NCBI GenBank assembly: GCA_964542305.1
Contig: CAZITX010000004.1
Location: 1 to 64,000 of the forward strand
Reading direction: 5' to 3'
Source: DMER64 sp964542305
GTDB taxonomy: Bacteria > Bacteroidota > Bacteroidia > Bacteroidales > UBA932
DNA: 64,000 bases
Both the position numbers and the translations under genes were made by a program. Shown here piece by piece: positions 16,265-25,987 of the stretch (position 1 is the stretch's first letter; every line of letters begins with the position of its first letter). The notes beneath the pieces are model-generated. The model worked only from the letters and a program-made list of their open reading frames with translations, was not told where the DNA came from and ran no database searches.

Positions 16265-17743
16265 ATGAATGTTTACAGAACACAAGACATCAGGACTATT
16301 GACCGTCTTTTCATGGAAACAACAGGAGAGACTGAACAACAGCTGATAGCCCGGGCTGCTCATGCATTTGTACAGGCATTTCTTGAAGAAGAGAAGGTTC
16401 CGGGTAATGTGCTGGTTGTGGCAGGCCCCGGGAATAACGGGGCCGATGCGCGTTTCATTGCCATATTGCTGAAAGAAAAAGGGTGGCAGGTTCAACTTAT
16501 GGATTTTGCAGGAAACATGTCTGAGAGCGAACAGGATGAAGCATGGCAGGACCTTTTATCCGGATTTCACCGGGATACCCTGGTTGTTGACGGATTGTTC
16601 GGTTCAGGCCTGACGCGTCCGGTTACAGGACGTTACGGTCGTGTTATTGATGATATAAACAACCTGAATGCAAAGGTTTATGCTGTGGATATCCCTTCCG
16701 GACTTCCCGGGGAAGGGCTCCCGGATCCCTCCGGATCTGTTGTCCGGGCAAACGTAACTTATGCATTCCAGTTCCCGAAATTCTCCTTCTTTTTTGCCGA
16801 GGCTTATCCTTATACAGGGGAGTGGAAAGTGCTGGATATTGGCATGGGAAGCACGGATTACCCGGGGGTGGAATGTCCGTTTGTGATGACTTCCGCTGAT
16901 TACTTTAAAGCGTGTTATCCGGAGAAACGCCATCCTTTTGCCTACAAAAACAATTTCGGGCATGCGCTGCTTATTGCCGGAAGTCGCGGGAAGATAGGAG
17001 CAGCCATGCTGGCGGCACGTTCATGTTTGCGTACCGGGACCGGGTTGCTGACAGTGCATGTTCCCGCTGCCGGGGAAGCGGCTTTTTACGGGATGCTTCC
17101 TGAAGCCATGCTATCAGTGGACAGGGGGACGGATGTCTCGGGTGATTTGCCCGGAGGACTGATGCACGGCAAGACCTTGTATACGGCCATCGGAGCAGGC
17201 CCCGGTCTGGGGACTGCCTCCGAAACCTCGGAGCTTATGAGACAATTGCTGGGTTTGCTCAATGAAATGAAACCGGCCCCACCGCTGGTGCTGGACGCCG
17301 ATGCGCTGAACATTATCTCGGCAAATCCAATGATGATGTCCCTGATCCCTGCAGGAACTGTGATAACACCACATCCCGGTGAATTTGACAGACTGGTCAC
17401 TGCCAGCGGAGGATCCAAGGCAAAAGACGGTCAGGAAAGGGCTATGCAGGCCGTAAAAATGGCGTGGGATAAAAATATTGTTGTTGTTCTGAAAGGCAGG
17501 TATACGCTGACGGCCACACCGGAAGGTCCCCACCGGTTTAATCCCACCGGAAATCCTGGCATGGCAACGGCCGGGAGCGGGGACGTTCTTACAGGGATCA
17601 TTCTGGGTTTGCTTGCACAGGGATACGACCCGCAAAAAGCGGCTGTTCTTGGGGTCTATTTACACGGACTGGCGGGAGACAGGGCCCTGTCGTCCGGGTT
17701 GCATACAAATCTATTGGCCGGGGATCTGACAAACAATCTTTAA
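16265..17743 (+). CDS. nnr: bifunctional NAD(P)H-hydrate epimerase / ADP-dependent dehydratase
   Basis: A 492-residue fusion of two NAD(P)H repair activities. The N-terminal YjeF domain (about 1-210) epimerises hydrated NAD(P)H and shows AGPGNNGADARF and DGLFGSGL. The C-terminal ribokinase-like domain (about 225-492) dehydrates the S-form using ADP and shows NNFGHALLIAGSRGKIGAA, DADALN and NPGMATAGSGDVLTGI. The fusion and its length are standard for bacteria. Last gene of the creatininase-homologue/gmk/nadD cluster; it converges on the FISUMP lipoprotein gene 10 bp downstream. Confidence 0.95.
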   Translation: MNVYRTQDIRTIDRLFMETTGETEQQLIARAAHAFVQAFLEEEKVPGNVLVVAGPGNNGADARFIAILLKEKGWQVQLMDFAGNMSESEQDEAWQDLLSGFHRDTLVVDGLFGSGLTRPVTGRYGRVIDDINNLNAKVYAVDIPSGLPGEGLPDPSGSVVRANVTYAFQFPKFSFFFAEAYPYTGEWKVLDIGMGSTDYPGVECPFVMTSADYFKACYPEKRHPFAYKNNFGHALLIAGSRGKIGAAMLAARSCLRTGTGLLTVHVPAAGEAAFYGMLPEAMLSVDRGTDVSGDLPGGLMHGKTLYTAIGAGPGLGTASETSELMRQLLGLLNEMKPAPPLVLDADALNIISANPMMMSLIPAGTVITPHPGEFDRLVTASGGSKAKDGQERAMQAVKMAWDKNIVVVLKGRYTLTATPEGPHRFNPTGNPGMATAGSGDVLTGIILGLLAQGYDPQKAAVLGVYLHGLAGDRALSSGLHTNLLAGDLTNNL

Positions 17744-17753
17744 CCGGTTTTTC

Positions 17754-18518
17754 TTACAGATTCCTTACACAACGGATGCTGCATCCGGTAGCTTTCCATT
17801 CCCAGTTGCGGAAAACAAATTCGTAGTGCATTCCCAATTCCAGGAACCATGCAACCTCGTCTTCACTCATATTACCATCTCCATAATCAACTTCTGAAGT
17901 CGTCCACCATACGGCTGCGTGTCCAAGTGCATCGTATAATCCGTCAATAAAAAGCACCCCACCCGGAAGGCCGGAAAAACCGAAATCGTCTGTGCCATCG
18001 TGCGTGCCACCCGAGTCCCATCGCGGATGAACAGATGTACTGCAATTACCCCCTAATGAGGAATTGACCTTGCGGCAGGATTTCAACATGATTCCCAGGT
18101 TTTCCTCCGTAGCCTGGCTGTTTGAGGCAATCAAATAATCAAAGAATTGGGTCCATTCATCATCACTGGGTACATGCCAGCCTTCCGGGCACAAACCTTT
18201 GTTACTGGTTGCCGCATACCAATTATACAGCAGGCCATAGGCTTCCCCCATGCTTTCATTGTTGTCATAGATGGCATAAGCGCCGTTTGTTGTGTTGTCC
18301 CATTCACTCTGGCTCAAACCCGTGGGTATGGCTTCACCGTTTTTGTATCTGGTCACCTTAAGGTTCTCTGCCATCCATTCCTGGGAGCCGGCGACTATGG
18401 TTTTATAGGTGTTACCGTCAATATCGGTGATGCTGCCTGTAATGCCACCATTATTGTCTTTTTTGTTACAGGCAGACAGTAATAATAAGCCCAGTCCAAG
18501 CGGGATGACCAATAACAA
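17754..18518 (-). CDS. FISUMP-domain lipoprotein
   Basis: A 254-residue predicted lipoprotein (lipobox LSAC near residue 16) with one Fibrobacter succinogenes major paralogous domain. It runs from DIDGNTYKTIVAGSQEWMAENLK through LYNWYAA, CPEGWHVPSDDEW and the closing GCSIRCVRN. Such domains occur on surface lipoproteins of Bacteroidota, sometimes with fimbrillin; the function is poorly known. No ATG lies in frame between the lipobox and the upstream in-frame stop at 18555-18557, so the start is probably TTG at 18516-18518. It follows the pseudouridine synthase gene by 23 bp. Confidence 0.82.
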   Translation of the reverse strand: MLLVIPLGLGLLLLSACNKKDNNGGITGSITDIDGNTYKTIVAGSQEWMAENLKVTRYKNGEAIPTGLSQSEWDNTTNGAYAIYDNNESMGEAYGLLYNWYAATSNKGLCPEGWHVPSDDEWTQFFDYLIASNSQATEENLGIMLKSCRKVNSSLGGNCSTSVHPRWDSGGTHDGTDDFGFSGLPGGVLFIDGLYDALGHAAVWWTTSEVDYGDGNMSEDEVAWFLELGMHYEFVFRNWEWKATGCSIRCVRNL

Positions 18519-18541
18519 TTTATTATGTGATTCTGCAGGTG

Positions 18542-19228
18542 TTACGGAGAGGGGTCAAAAGGATCCCAGGGGGCTGTGATCACAAGCGGTTCTTTTCTGA
18601 CGGGATGATCTAAAGTTACCCGGTAGGCGTGAAGGGAAATGCTGCCGTCGGGATTGGAACGGCGGGCACCGTATTTCAGATCTCCTTTAATGGGACATCC
18701 GATGGCAGCCAGCTGGCAACGGATCTGGTGGTGTCTGCCCGTTAAAAGGTCAATTTCCAGCAGGTGGTATTTATGGGTGCTTTCCAGGTACTTGTAACGT
18801 AATTTAGCTTCGCGGGCGCCTTCTGCAGGCATTTCCCTGGCGTAAGACTTGTTTTGCTTTTCATTACGGGTAAGGTAGTGTGTAAGCAGGGCACTGTCTG
18901 CCGGAGGTCTTTTGGATACCAGCGCCAGGTAGGTTTTTTGTACTTCTCCGTCACGGAACATCCGGTTCAGGCGTTCCAGCGATTTGGATGTTTTGGCAAA
19001 TATACATATGCCGCTAACGGGACGGTCCAGACGGTGTGGTACACCCATAAACACATTGCCCGGTTTATGATCTCTTTCCTTAATAAAATTCTTAAGGATC
19101 TCACTCAGAGGCATATCACCGGTCTTATCTCCCTGTACGATCTCTCCGGAAAGTTTACTTACTACCAGAAGGTGGTTGTCTTCGTAAAGAATGCGTTGTG
19201 CTATGGAATTATCTGCAAGATATGACAT
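18542..19228 (-). CDS. RluA-family RNA pseudouridine synthase
   Basis: A 228-residue enzyme that converts specific uridines in RNA to pseudouridine. Seen: ILYEDNHLLVVSK, the catalytic aspartate in GVPHRLDRPVSG, and the binding stretch LLTGRHHQIRCQLAAIG. There is no N-terminal S4 domain, so it is a short RluA type, but the exact RNA target cannot be told. I start at 19228 (MSYLADNSIA). The frame is open for another 93 codons upstream, but those residues lie across the dnaK promoter region and have no family character. A TATCTTTG box ends 5 nt before this ATG. Confidence 0.92.
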   Translation of the reverse strand: MSYLADNSIAQRILYEDNHLLVVSKLSGEIVQGDKTGDMPLSEILKNFIKERDHKPGNVFMGVPHRLDRPVSGICIFAKTSKSLERLNRMFRDGEVQKTYLALVSKRPPADSALLTHYLTRNEKQNKSYAREMPAEGAREAKLRYKYLESTHKYHLLEIDLLTGRHHQIRCQLAAIGCPIKGDLKYGARRSNPDGSISLHAYRVTLDHPVRKEPLVITAPWDPFDPSP

Positions 19229-19233
19229 GGTAA

Positions 19234-19241
19234 CAAAGATA
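19234..19241 (-). promoter_or_regulatory. -7 element of pseudouridine synthase promoter, 5 nt before ATG
   Basis: Minus-strand TATCTTTG directly upstream of the chosen start at 19228. It supports both that start and a leaderless message. The 115-bp gap to dnaK also holds the dnaK promoter, which I could not place with confidence. Confidence 0.6.
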
Positions 19242-19343
19242 AACAATCCTGTAAACTGCCAACCTGTCAGTAAATCTCTTTTGGCATAACTATTGAGCAA
19301 GTCAGGACAGAATTCGGAAATTATTAAAATTAAAAATATTATT

Positions 19344-21272
19344 ATGGGAAAAATTATTGGTATAGACTTGGGAACCACCAACTCGTGCGTTGCCGTTATG
19401 GAAGGTAACGAACCGGTTGTTATCATTAATTCGGAAGGCAAACGGACAACTCCTTCTGTTGTCGCATTTGCGGATAACGGTGAACGTAAAATTGGTGATC
19501 CGGCCAAACGTCAGGCTATTACAAATCCCCACAGAACCATTTATTCTATAAAGCGTTTTATGGGAGAAACATTTGATAAAGTAGCCCTGGAACGCAACAG
19601 GGTATCTTATGTGGTGGAAAAAGGAGATAACAATACACCCCGCGTGAAAATTGACGAACGTTTATATACACCGCAGGAAATCTCTGCTATGGTACTGCAA
19701 AAGATGAAAAAGACAGCAGAAGATTTTCTGGGACAGGAAGTGACCGAAGCCGTAATAACTGTACCTGCTTATTTTAGTGATTCACAACGTCAGGCCACTA
19801 AAGAAGCCGGGGAAATTGCCGGTCTGAAAGTGCGTCGTATCATCAATGAACCTACTGCTGCCGCATTGGCCTACGGCCTGGATAAAATGCACAAAGACAT
19901 GAAGGTTGCTGTATATGATCTGGGTGGCGGAACTTTTGACATATCTATCCTGGAACTGGGAGACGGTGTATTTGAAGTGAAATCCACCAACGGTGACACG
20001 CACCTTGGCGGAGACGATTTTGACCAGGCTGTGATCGACTGGCTTGCTGAGGAATTTGCTTCTGACAACAGCGGACTGGACCTTCGTAAAGACCCAATGG
20101 CATTGCAACGTCTGAAAGAGGCAGCAGAAAAAGCCAAGATAGAGCTCTCCAGTCAGAATTCCACAGAGATCAACCTGCCTTACATCATGCCCGTTGACGG
20201 TGTTCCCAAACACCTGGTCAAAACCTTGTCAAGGGCAAAATTCGAACAATTGATAGACAACCTGGTACAACGTACCATGGAGCCTTGTAAAAAAGCCCTT
20301 TCTGATGCCGGGCTGAAGGCCTCCGATATTGATGATGTAATACTGGTGGGCGGTTCAACACGTATACCGGTTATTCAGCAACTGGTACAGAAATTCTTTG
20401 GAAAAACACCAAACAAGAGTGTAAATCCGGACGAGGTGGTTGCCGTAGGTGCTGCCATACAGGGCGGTGTGCTTTCCGGTGACGTGAAAGACGTTTTGTT
20501 GCTTGACGTAACTCCTCTGAGCCTGGGTATTGAAACCCTGGGCGGTGTGATGACAAAACTAATTGAAGCCAATACAACCATACCTACAAAAAAATCACAG
20601 GTATTTTCCACGGCCAGTGACAACCAGCCTTCGGTTGAGATCCATGTGTTGCAGGGAGAACGGCCCATGGCACGTGACAACAAGACCATCGGTCGGTTCC
20701 ATCTGGACGGAATAGCTCCCGCACCCCGCGGAGTGCCTCAGATTGAAGTTTCGTTCGACATTGACGCCAACGGTATTTTGAATGTCTCGGCAAAAGATAA
20801 AGGAACCGGGAAAGAGCAGAAAATCCGTATTGAAGCTTCCTCGGGCCTTACAGAAGATGAGATCAAAAAGATGAGAGACGAGGCAAAAGCCAATGAAGAT
20901 GCCGATAAGAAGGAAAAAGAGCGTATAGATAAAATCAACGAGGCCGACAGCATGATCTTCCAGACAGAGAAACAACTCAAAGAGTATGGGGATAAATTGC
21001 CGGCAGATAAAAAAGCGCCTATTGAAGAAGCCTTGGAAAATCTGAAGAAAGCGCATAAATCTCAGGATCTTGCTGCCATTGACAGCGCCCTGGAGGCCAT
21101 GAACAAAGCCTGGCATGCCGCATCCGAGGAAATGTACAAAGCGTCCCAGGCAGGGGGCCAGGGACCGCAGCAGCAACCTCCTTTTGAAGGGGAACAACCA
21201 GGAAACGGTAGCAGTGATACCGGCAATGAAGACGGAGAAGTTAAGGATGTAGATTTTGAGGAGGTCAAATAA
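19344..21272 (+). CDS. dnaK: chaperone DnaK (Hsp70)
   Basis: A 642-residue ATP-dependent Hsp70. ATPase motifs: GIDLGTTNSCVAV at residues 5-17, VPAYFSDSQRQATKEAG, and DLGGGTFDISIL. The substrate domain follows with DVTPLSLGIETLGG, and the tail is acidic, ending DVDFEEVK. I start at 19344 (MGKIIGIDL). The 17 codons that could precede it are not family sequence. It heads an operon with grpE (1 bp away) and dnaJ, so all three parts of the folding machine are made together. Confidence 0.98.
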   Translation: MGKIIGIDLGTTNSCVAVMEGNEPVVIINSEGKRTTPSVVAFADNGERKIGDPAKRQAITNPHRTIYSIKRFMGETFDKVALERNRVSYVVEKGDNNTPRVKIDERLYTPQEISAMVLQKMKKTAEDFLGQEVTEAVITVPAYFSDSQRQATKEAGEIAGLKVRRIINEPTAAALAYGLDKMHKDMKVAVYDLGGGTFDISILELGDGVFEVKSTNGDTHLGGDDFDQAVIDWLAEEFASDNSGLDLRKDPMALQRLKEAAEKAKIELSSQNSTEINLPYIMPVDGVPKHLVKTLSRAKFEQLIDNLVQRTMEPCKKALSDAGLKASDIDDVILVGGSTRIPVIQQLVQKFFGKTPNKSVNPDEVVAVGAAIQGGVLSGDVKDVLLLDVTPLSLGIETLGGVMTKLIEANTTIPTKKSQVFSTASDNQPSVEIHVLQGERPMARDNKTIGRFHLDGIAPAPRGVPQIEVSFDIDANGILNVSAKDKGTGKEQKIRIEASSGLTEDEIKKMRDEAKANEDADKKEKERIDKINEADSMIFQTEKQLKEYGDKLPADKKAPIEEALENLKKAHKSQDLAAIDSALEAMNKAWHAASEEMYKASQAGGQGPQQQPPFEGEQPGNGSSDTGNEDGEVKDVDFEEVK

Positions 21273-21273
21273 T

Positions 21274-21876
21274 ATGGCTGAAGCAAAGACAAAGAAACAT
21301 CAGGCCCAACCCGGGCCTGATGTTGATCATTTAGAACAGCAGGAGCAGCAAGAGTCACAACCGCAGCAGGCGGAACAGGCTCAGCAAAAGGCAGAAGATG
21401 CTCAGCAACAAGAAGAACAGGTTCAGCAGGATTCCGGTCTGCAGAAGAAACTGGACGAGGCGAACGACAGGCTGTTGCGCCTTCAGGCCGAGTTTGACAA
21501 TTACCGGAAACGCACGGCCAGGGAACGGCTGGAACTTGTTCTGACGGCTTCTGAAGAGGTTATCAAAGGAATGTTGCCCGTGCTGGATGATTGCCAGCGA
21601 GCACTTTCCACACTGGAACAGCTGGAAAATGCCGATCCGCATTCTGTGGAAGGTGTGCGGCTGATCTACAATAAGCTCCTTACCTTTTTACAGGGTAAAG
21701 GACTGAAAATCATAGAAGCCAAAGGAAAGTCGCTGGATACGGATTTTCATTGTGCAATAGCTAAAGTGCCTGTCAAAGAAAAAAAGATGAAAGGAAAGAT
21801 CATAGATGTGGCATTGGAAGGATATACACTAAACGGAAAAGTAATCAGGTTCGCTAACGTAGTAGTGGGCGAATAG
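21274..21876 (+). CDS. grpE: nucleotide exchange factor GrpE
   Basis: A 200-residue co-chaperone that releases ADP from DnaK. The first 55 residues are glutamine-rich and probably coiled or disordered. The conserved core follows: LRLQAEFDNYRKRT, VLPVLDDCQRAL, and the C-terminal head ending GYTLNGKVIRFANVVVGE. Start at 21274, one base after the dnaK stop; dnaJ begins 8 bp after its stop. The long Q-rich N-terminus is unusual in composition but not in position. Confidence 0.97.
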   Translation: MAEAKTKKHQAQPGPDVDHLEQQEQQESQPQQAEQAQQKAEDAQQQEEQVQQDSGLQKKLDEANDRLLRLQAEFDNYRKRTARERLELVLTASEEVIKGMLPVLDDCQRALSTLEQLENADPHSVEGVRLIYNKLLTFLQGKGLKIIEAKGKSLDTDFHCAIAKVPVKEKKMKGKIIDVALEGYTLNGKVIRFANVVVGE

Positions 21877-21884
21877 ACAGCATT

Positions 21885-23051
21885 ATGGCCAAAAGAGATT
21901 ATTATGAAGTTCTGGGAGTAGATAAAAACGCATCTTCCGAGGAAATAAAAAAAGCGTACCGTAAAAAAGCACTGCAATTCCATCCGGATAAGAATCCGGG
22001 AGATAAAACAGCTGAGGATAACTTTAAGGAAGCTGCCGAGGCTTATGACGTACTGAGCGACCCCACAAAAAAATCCCGCTACGACCAGTTTGGTCACGCA
22101 GGAGTGGACGGAATGGGAGCAGGCGGACCCGGCGGATTTGCAGGAGGTTTTACAATGGACGATATATTTTCCCGGTTTGGGGATATATTTGGTGAAGCTT
22201 TCGGAGGAAGTCCGTTCGGCAGTGCCTTTGGCGGACGTACCAATCCCAGGCGTGGAGTGCGTCGCGGCTCAGATATACGCATTCGCGTAAAACTGACATT
22301 GAAAGAGATCGCTTACGGAGCCAATAAAGTAGTTAAGATCAATAAGCTCAAAACTTGCAGTCACTGTGGAGGTAAAGGTGCGGTATCAGAATCCGATACT
22401 AAGACTTGTCCCACTTGTAACGGTTCGGGAGTCTTTACACGTATCACTCATACATTCCTGGGACAAATGCAGAGTTCTAGTCCCTGTCCGGCCTGTCACG
22501 GGGAAGGAAAGATCATTGTAAATCCCTGTCCGGTTTGTAAAGGGGAAGGTGTAGTCAAGGAAGCCGAGGAAATATCGTTCTCTATACCAAAAGGTGTGGA
22601 AGAAGGAATGCAATTGACCATCAGCGGGAAAGGGAATGCACCCAAACGTGGTGGTGTGAATGGCAATCTTCTTGTAGTCATTGAAGAAGAACCGCATCCG
22701 GAATTGCAGCGTGACGGTCACGATTTGATCTATACCTTGTTTGTTTCCTATGCCCAGGCTGCTCTGGGAGATGATATGGAAATTCCTACTATTGACGGTA
22801 AAGTCAAAATAAAAGTGGATCCGGGCACACAAAGCGGTCGTATATTGCGCCTCAGGGGCAAAGGACTTCCCGATGTTAACGGATACGGGACAGGAGATCT
22901 GTTGGTATTTGTGCAATTGTGGACTCCAAAGAAATTAAGCAGGGAAGAAAAAGAATTGTTGTCCAAACTGAAGGATTCTTCTAACTTTGCTCCGAATCCC
23001 GCCAAAGAAGAACGCAATTTCTTTGACCGGATGAAAAAAATGTTTTCGTGA
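21885..23051 (+). CDS. dnaJ: chaperone DnaJ (Hsp40)
   Basis: A 388-residue type I J-protein. J domain with HPD at residues 33-35, a Gly/Phe-rich region with GGFAGGFTMDDIFSRFGD, then four CxxCxGxG zinc repeats (CSHCGGKG, CPTCNGSG, CPACHGEG, CPVCKGEG), and the C-terminal substrate domain. It stimulates DnaK ATPase and delivers substrates. Its stop codon shares a base with the next start (TGATG), coupling the M23 peptidase gene to the chaperone operon. Confidence 0.98.
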   Translation: MAKRDYYEVLGVDKNASSEEIKKAYRKKALQFHPDKNPGDKTAEDNFKEAAEAYDVLSDPTKKSRYDQFGHAGVDGMGAGGPGGFAGGFTMDDIFSRFGDIFGEAFGGSPFGSAFGGRTNPRRGVRRGSDIRIRVKLTLKEIAYGANKVVKINKLKTCSHCGGKGAVSESDTKTCPTCNGSGVFTRITHTFLGQMQSSSPCPACHGEGKIIVNPCPVCKGEGVVKEAEEISFSIPKGVEEGMQLTISGKGNAPKRGGVNGNLLVVIEEEPHPELQRDGHDLIYTLFVSYAQAALGDDMEIPTIDGKVKIKVDPGTQSGRILRLRGKGLPDVNGYGTGDLLVFVQLWTPKKLSREEKELLSKLKDSSNFAPNPAKEERNFFDRMKKMFS

Positions 23052-24844
23052 TGGTTCCTTGTTTGAAACGCATACCGGTGCTTGTGACAGCACTGGGTTT
23101 TGTTTTTGTATCACTTTGGGCTCAGGAAAAGGATTTGGAAGGCTATTACGCTTCTCCGCTGTCTATAAAACCACTTACTTTGAGCGGGAGTATGGGCGAA
23201 TTTCGTGCTACGCATTTTCATACCGGTTATGATTTTCGTGTTGGCGGTGTATCCGGGGCTCCCGTTTATGCGGTCGCAGACGGATATGTTTCGCGGATCA
23301 CAGTATCTTCCGGTGGGTATGGGAATGCACTGCAGATAACCCATCCCAACGGAACAGTTTCACTATACGGACACCTGGATTCATTTTCTCCTGACATTGC
23401 TGCATATGTGGAAGAAGAGCAATATGCCGGACAAACCTTTAATGTGGCGTTGGATTGCCCTCCGGAAATGTTCCCCGTTCATAAAGGACAACAAATTGGT
23501 AGGGCTGGAAATTCCGGGGATTCGGCGGGTCCGCATTTGCATTTTGAGATCCGTTACAGGGATTCTCTTTTATCATCTTCTTATATCACTGCCAATCTGA
23601 TCCGTCAAGGAGTGTACGAGATCGAGGATACATTGCCGCCGGAATTCAGGACCATACAGTTTTACGGTTACAATACCCATCCTGACGGAATCGTCCATAC
23701 GCGCCTGACGGCCGGTTTTGAAGGAAACAGGAATCATATTGCCGTCAATGTGGCTGACTCTTTTTTTGTAGCTGTAGATGCCATAGACAGGATGAACAAT
23801 ACCTGGTCCCGGATGGGCATAGAAAAATGGGAGGTGTTTCTGGATACTACACTCGTTTACAGATATACTAACCGGGATCTTCTCCTGGATCATACCAGGT
23901 ATATTTTATCCCTGGTTTATTATCCGGAAAGGGTCTCTAACGGCAAAAGTTTGCTCAAAACATGGGTGGAACCGGGCAATGTTATAGCGGATACCCGTAT
24001 TGAAGCTCCAACCGGGGGGTTGTTCTCTTTAAACGACACTTTGGATCATCTGTTGTCAATTGTAATACATGATGGTGCCGGAAACCGGGCCAAACGAAGT
24101 TTTACAGTCAGAAAAAAGGGTGGATTGGATATCCTGGTAACTGACATACCTTCTAATATTGATTTTCCCCAAACTCAGGATTTACAGGAAGAATATGAAA
24201 AACGTTTTCTTTGGAATGCGACAAACATCCTAAATGCCGGGGATATCCATGTAAAAATACCGGAAAAAGCTTTATATAAAGACATAATGTTTCGGGCTAT
24301 TCGTGTTGATTCTGTGGAGTGGTTCCTGCATACGGCGGAAGAACCGCTTCATTTGCCCATGCAGGTTCAATGGCAGGTTCCCGCTTCTGTTCCGGAGACA
24401 CTTTACGACAAAGTTGTGGTTTTGCGCCAGTTGGACAAAGGGCGTGATCCACACATGGCAGAGGCCGATCCGAGCCTCTGGAGATCGGTTGGAGGTATTT
24501 GCCGGGACAGTATTGTTTCGTTTCAAAGCAATGCCTTTGGTCGCTTCCGGATAGATGTGGATACCATACCTCCTTCTGTAAGTGCTTCTTTTGGAAAGGG
24601 GGCAGATCTGCGTGGGCGCAGAAGTGTTTATTTCACTATTAAAGACGAATGTTCCGGGATACGTTCCTATGACCTGACCATAGACGGAAAATGGGTGTTG
24701 GGCATACATGACGGTAAACGTTCAAGAGTTACGTGTATACTGGATCCCAAAAGGATAACAAAGGGCACAAAACATAAACTCACATTACTGGTAGTGGATC
24801 AGAAAAATAATCGTACAGAATATAATACAGAATTTTTATGGTAA
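23051..24844 (+). CDS. M23-family metallopeptidase, exported
   Basis: A 597-residue exported protein: signal peptide ending at SLWAQ, an N-terminal peptidase_M23 (LytM) domain with zinc ligands in HFHTGYDFRV and GPHLHFEIRY (HxH), then about 400 residues of beta-rich sequence of unknown role. It probably cuts or binds peptidoglycan cross-links or assists another hydrolase. The start is ATG 23051; the GTG before it is also in frame. It is coupled to dnaJ and overlaps anmK by 7 bp, so a cell-wall enzyme and a muropeptide recycling enzyme sit on one transcript. Confidence 0.92.
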   Translation: MVPCLKRIPVLVTALGFVFVSLWAQEKDLEGYYASPLSIKPLTLSGSMGEFRATHFHTGYDFRVGGVSGAPVYAVADGYVSRITVSSGGYGNALQITHPNGTVSLYGHLDSFSPDIAAYVEEEQYAGQTFNVALDCPPEMFPVHKGQQIGRAGNSGDSAGPHLHFEIRYRDSLLSSSYITANLIRQGVYEIEDTLPPEFRTIQFYGYNTHPDGIVHTRLTAGFEGNRNHIAVNVADSFFVAVDAIDRMNNTWSRMGIEKWEVFLDTTLVYRYTNRDLLLDHTRYILSLVYYPERVSNGKSLLKTWVEPGNVIADTRIEAPTGGLFSLNDTLDHLLSIVIHDGAGNRAKRSFTVRKKGGLDILVTDIPSNIDFPQTQDLQEEYEKRFLWNATNILNAGDIHVKIPEKALYKDIMFRAIRVDSVEWFLHTAEEPLHLPMQVQWQVPASVPETLYDKVVVLRQLDKGRDPHMAEADPSLWRSVGGICRDSIVSFQSNAFGRFRIDVDTIPPSVSASFGKGADLRGRRSVYFTIKDECSGIRSYDLTIDGKWVLGIHDGKRSRVTCILDPKRITKGTKHKLTLLVVDQKNNRTEYNTEFLW

Positions 24845-25911
24845 CCTTTAATCCTGAAGAAGGCATTACTGCTCTGGGACTGATGTCGGGAACCTCGCTG
24901 GACGGACTGGATCTGTGCATGGCCACTTTTATGCTTAAAAACGGGAAATGGTCCTACCGGGTTGAATGTGCAGATGCTGTCACATATCCGGATGAGCTCA
25001 AAAATTCATTGGCAACGGCACAATCCATGACGGCACTGGAATACGCCCGCTTGCATTCCGATTACGGTATTTACCTGGGAGAGCAGGTAAAGGCGTTTAT
25101 GGAGAGATTCCGCGTTAAACCACAATTGGTAGCATCCCACGGGCATACGATCTTTCACCAGCCTTCAGTCCGGCTCACAAGCCAGATAGGTAGCGGAGCC
25201 GGTATTGCAGCAGAAAGCGGCATCCCTGCAGTATGCGATTTCCGGACTACCGATGTGGCACTTCACGGACAGGGAGCTCCCCTGGTACCGGTAGGTGACC
25301 GGTACCTGTTCGGGGATTTTGACTATTGTCTGAATTTGGGCGGTTTTTCCAATATATCTTCTGAAGGAGAGGGCGGTACAAGAAAGGCTTATGATATAAC
25401 CGCAGTAAACTACGTATTGAACCATTATACCCGGCAGACAGGGGATGATTATGATAAAGACGGGAACCGTGCCCGGCGAGGAAATGTGAACCATACGGTT
25501 TTGGATGCGCTTAACCGACTTCCTTTTTATGAGCAGACCGGCCCAAAATCCCTGGGCAGGGAGTGGGTGGAAGGGCAAGTACTTCCGCTGATCGATTCGT
25601 TCGGGATGACAACGGACGATATTCTGGCCACGTATTGTGAACACATAGCCTTACAAACCTCTTATCACGTACGACCCGGATCAAAGGTGCTGGTCACAGG
25701 CGGCGGGGCTTTCAATAGATATTTGATGGAGCGTATGGCAGCTGTGGCAGAAAAGGTAAATTTCCATATTCCCGATGATCTTACGGTAAATTTCAAAGAA
25801 GCCCTTATCTTTGCATTTCTGGGCGTTTTGTATGTAAGTGACATCCCGTCCTGTTTGTCATCGGTGACCGGGAGCCTGCACGATAATATCGGCGGGGCGA
25901 TGTACAAATAA
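24838..25911 (+). CDS. anmK: anhydro-N-acetylmuramic acid kinase
   Basis: A 357-residue kinase that opens and phosphorylates 1,6-anhydroMurNAc to MurNAc-6-phosphate during peptidoglycan recycling. Seen: GLMSGTSLDGLDL at the N-terminus, ASHGHTIFHQP, AVCDFRTTDVALHGQGAPLVP, LNLGGFSNIS, and TGGGAFN. Length is typical. It overlaps the M23 peptidase gene, which could supply muropeptides, and ends the dnaK operon. Confidence 0.96.
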   Translation: MVTFNPEEGITALGLMSGTSLDGLDLCMATFMLKNGKWSYRVECADAVTYPDELKNSLATAQSMTALEYARLHSDYGIYLGEQVKAFMERFRVKPQLVASHGHTIFHQPSVRLTSQIGSGAGIAAESGIPAVCDFRTTDVALHGQGAPLVPVGDRYLFGDFDYCLNLGGFSNISSEGEGGTRKAYDITAVNYVLNHYTRQTGDDYDKDGNRARRGNVNHTVLDALNRLPFYEQTGPKSLGREWVEGQVLPLIDSFGMTTDDILATYCEHIALQTSYHVRPGSKVLVTGGGAFNRYLMERMAAVAEKVNFHIPDDLTVNFKEALIFAFLGVLYVSDIPSCLSSVTGSLHDNIGGAMYK

Positions 25912-25925
25912 ATGTTTACAAAAAG

Positions 25926-25956
25926 TTTGGGTAAAAAGAAAAAAGCACTACCTTTG
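25926..25956 (+). promoter_or_regulatory. rplS promoter with consensus -33 and -7 elements
   Basis: TTTG at 25926-25929, then exactly 19 nt, then TACCTTTG at 25949-25956. This is the best textbook Bacteroidota promoter in the window and sets the local reference for spacing. It lies 31 nt before the rplS ATG. Confidence 0.75.
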
Positions 25957-25987
25957 CAAGCCCAAAATTAATACGATACGTACGAAG

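Noticed and set aside
18542..19507. 321-residue version of the pseudouridine synthase
   Set aside because: The first 93 residues fall in the dnaK promoter region and have no family character. A TATCTTTG box directly precedes the ATG at 19228.
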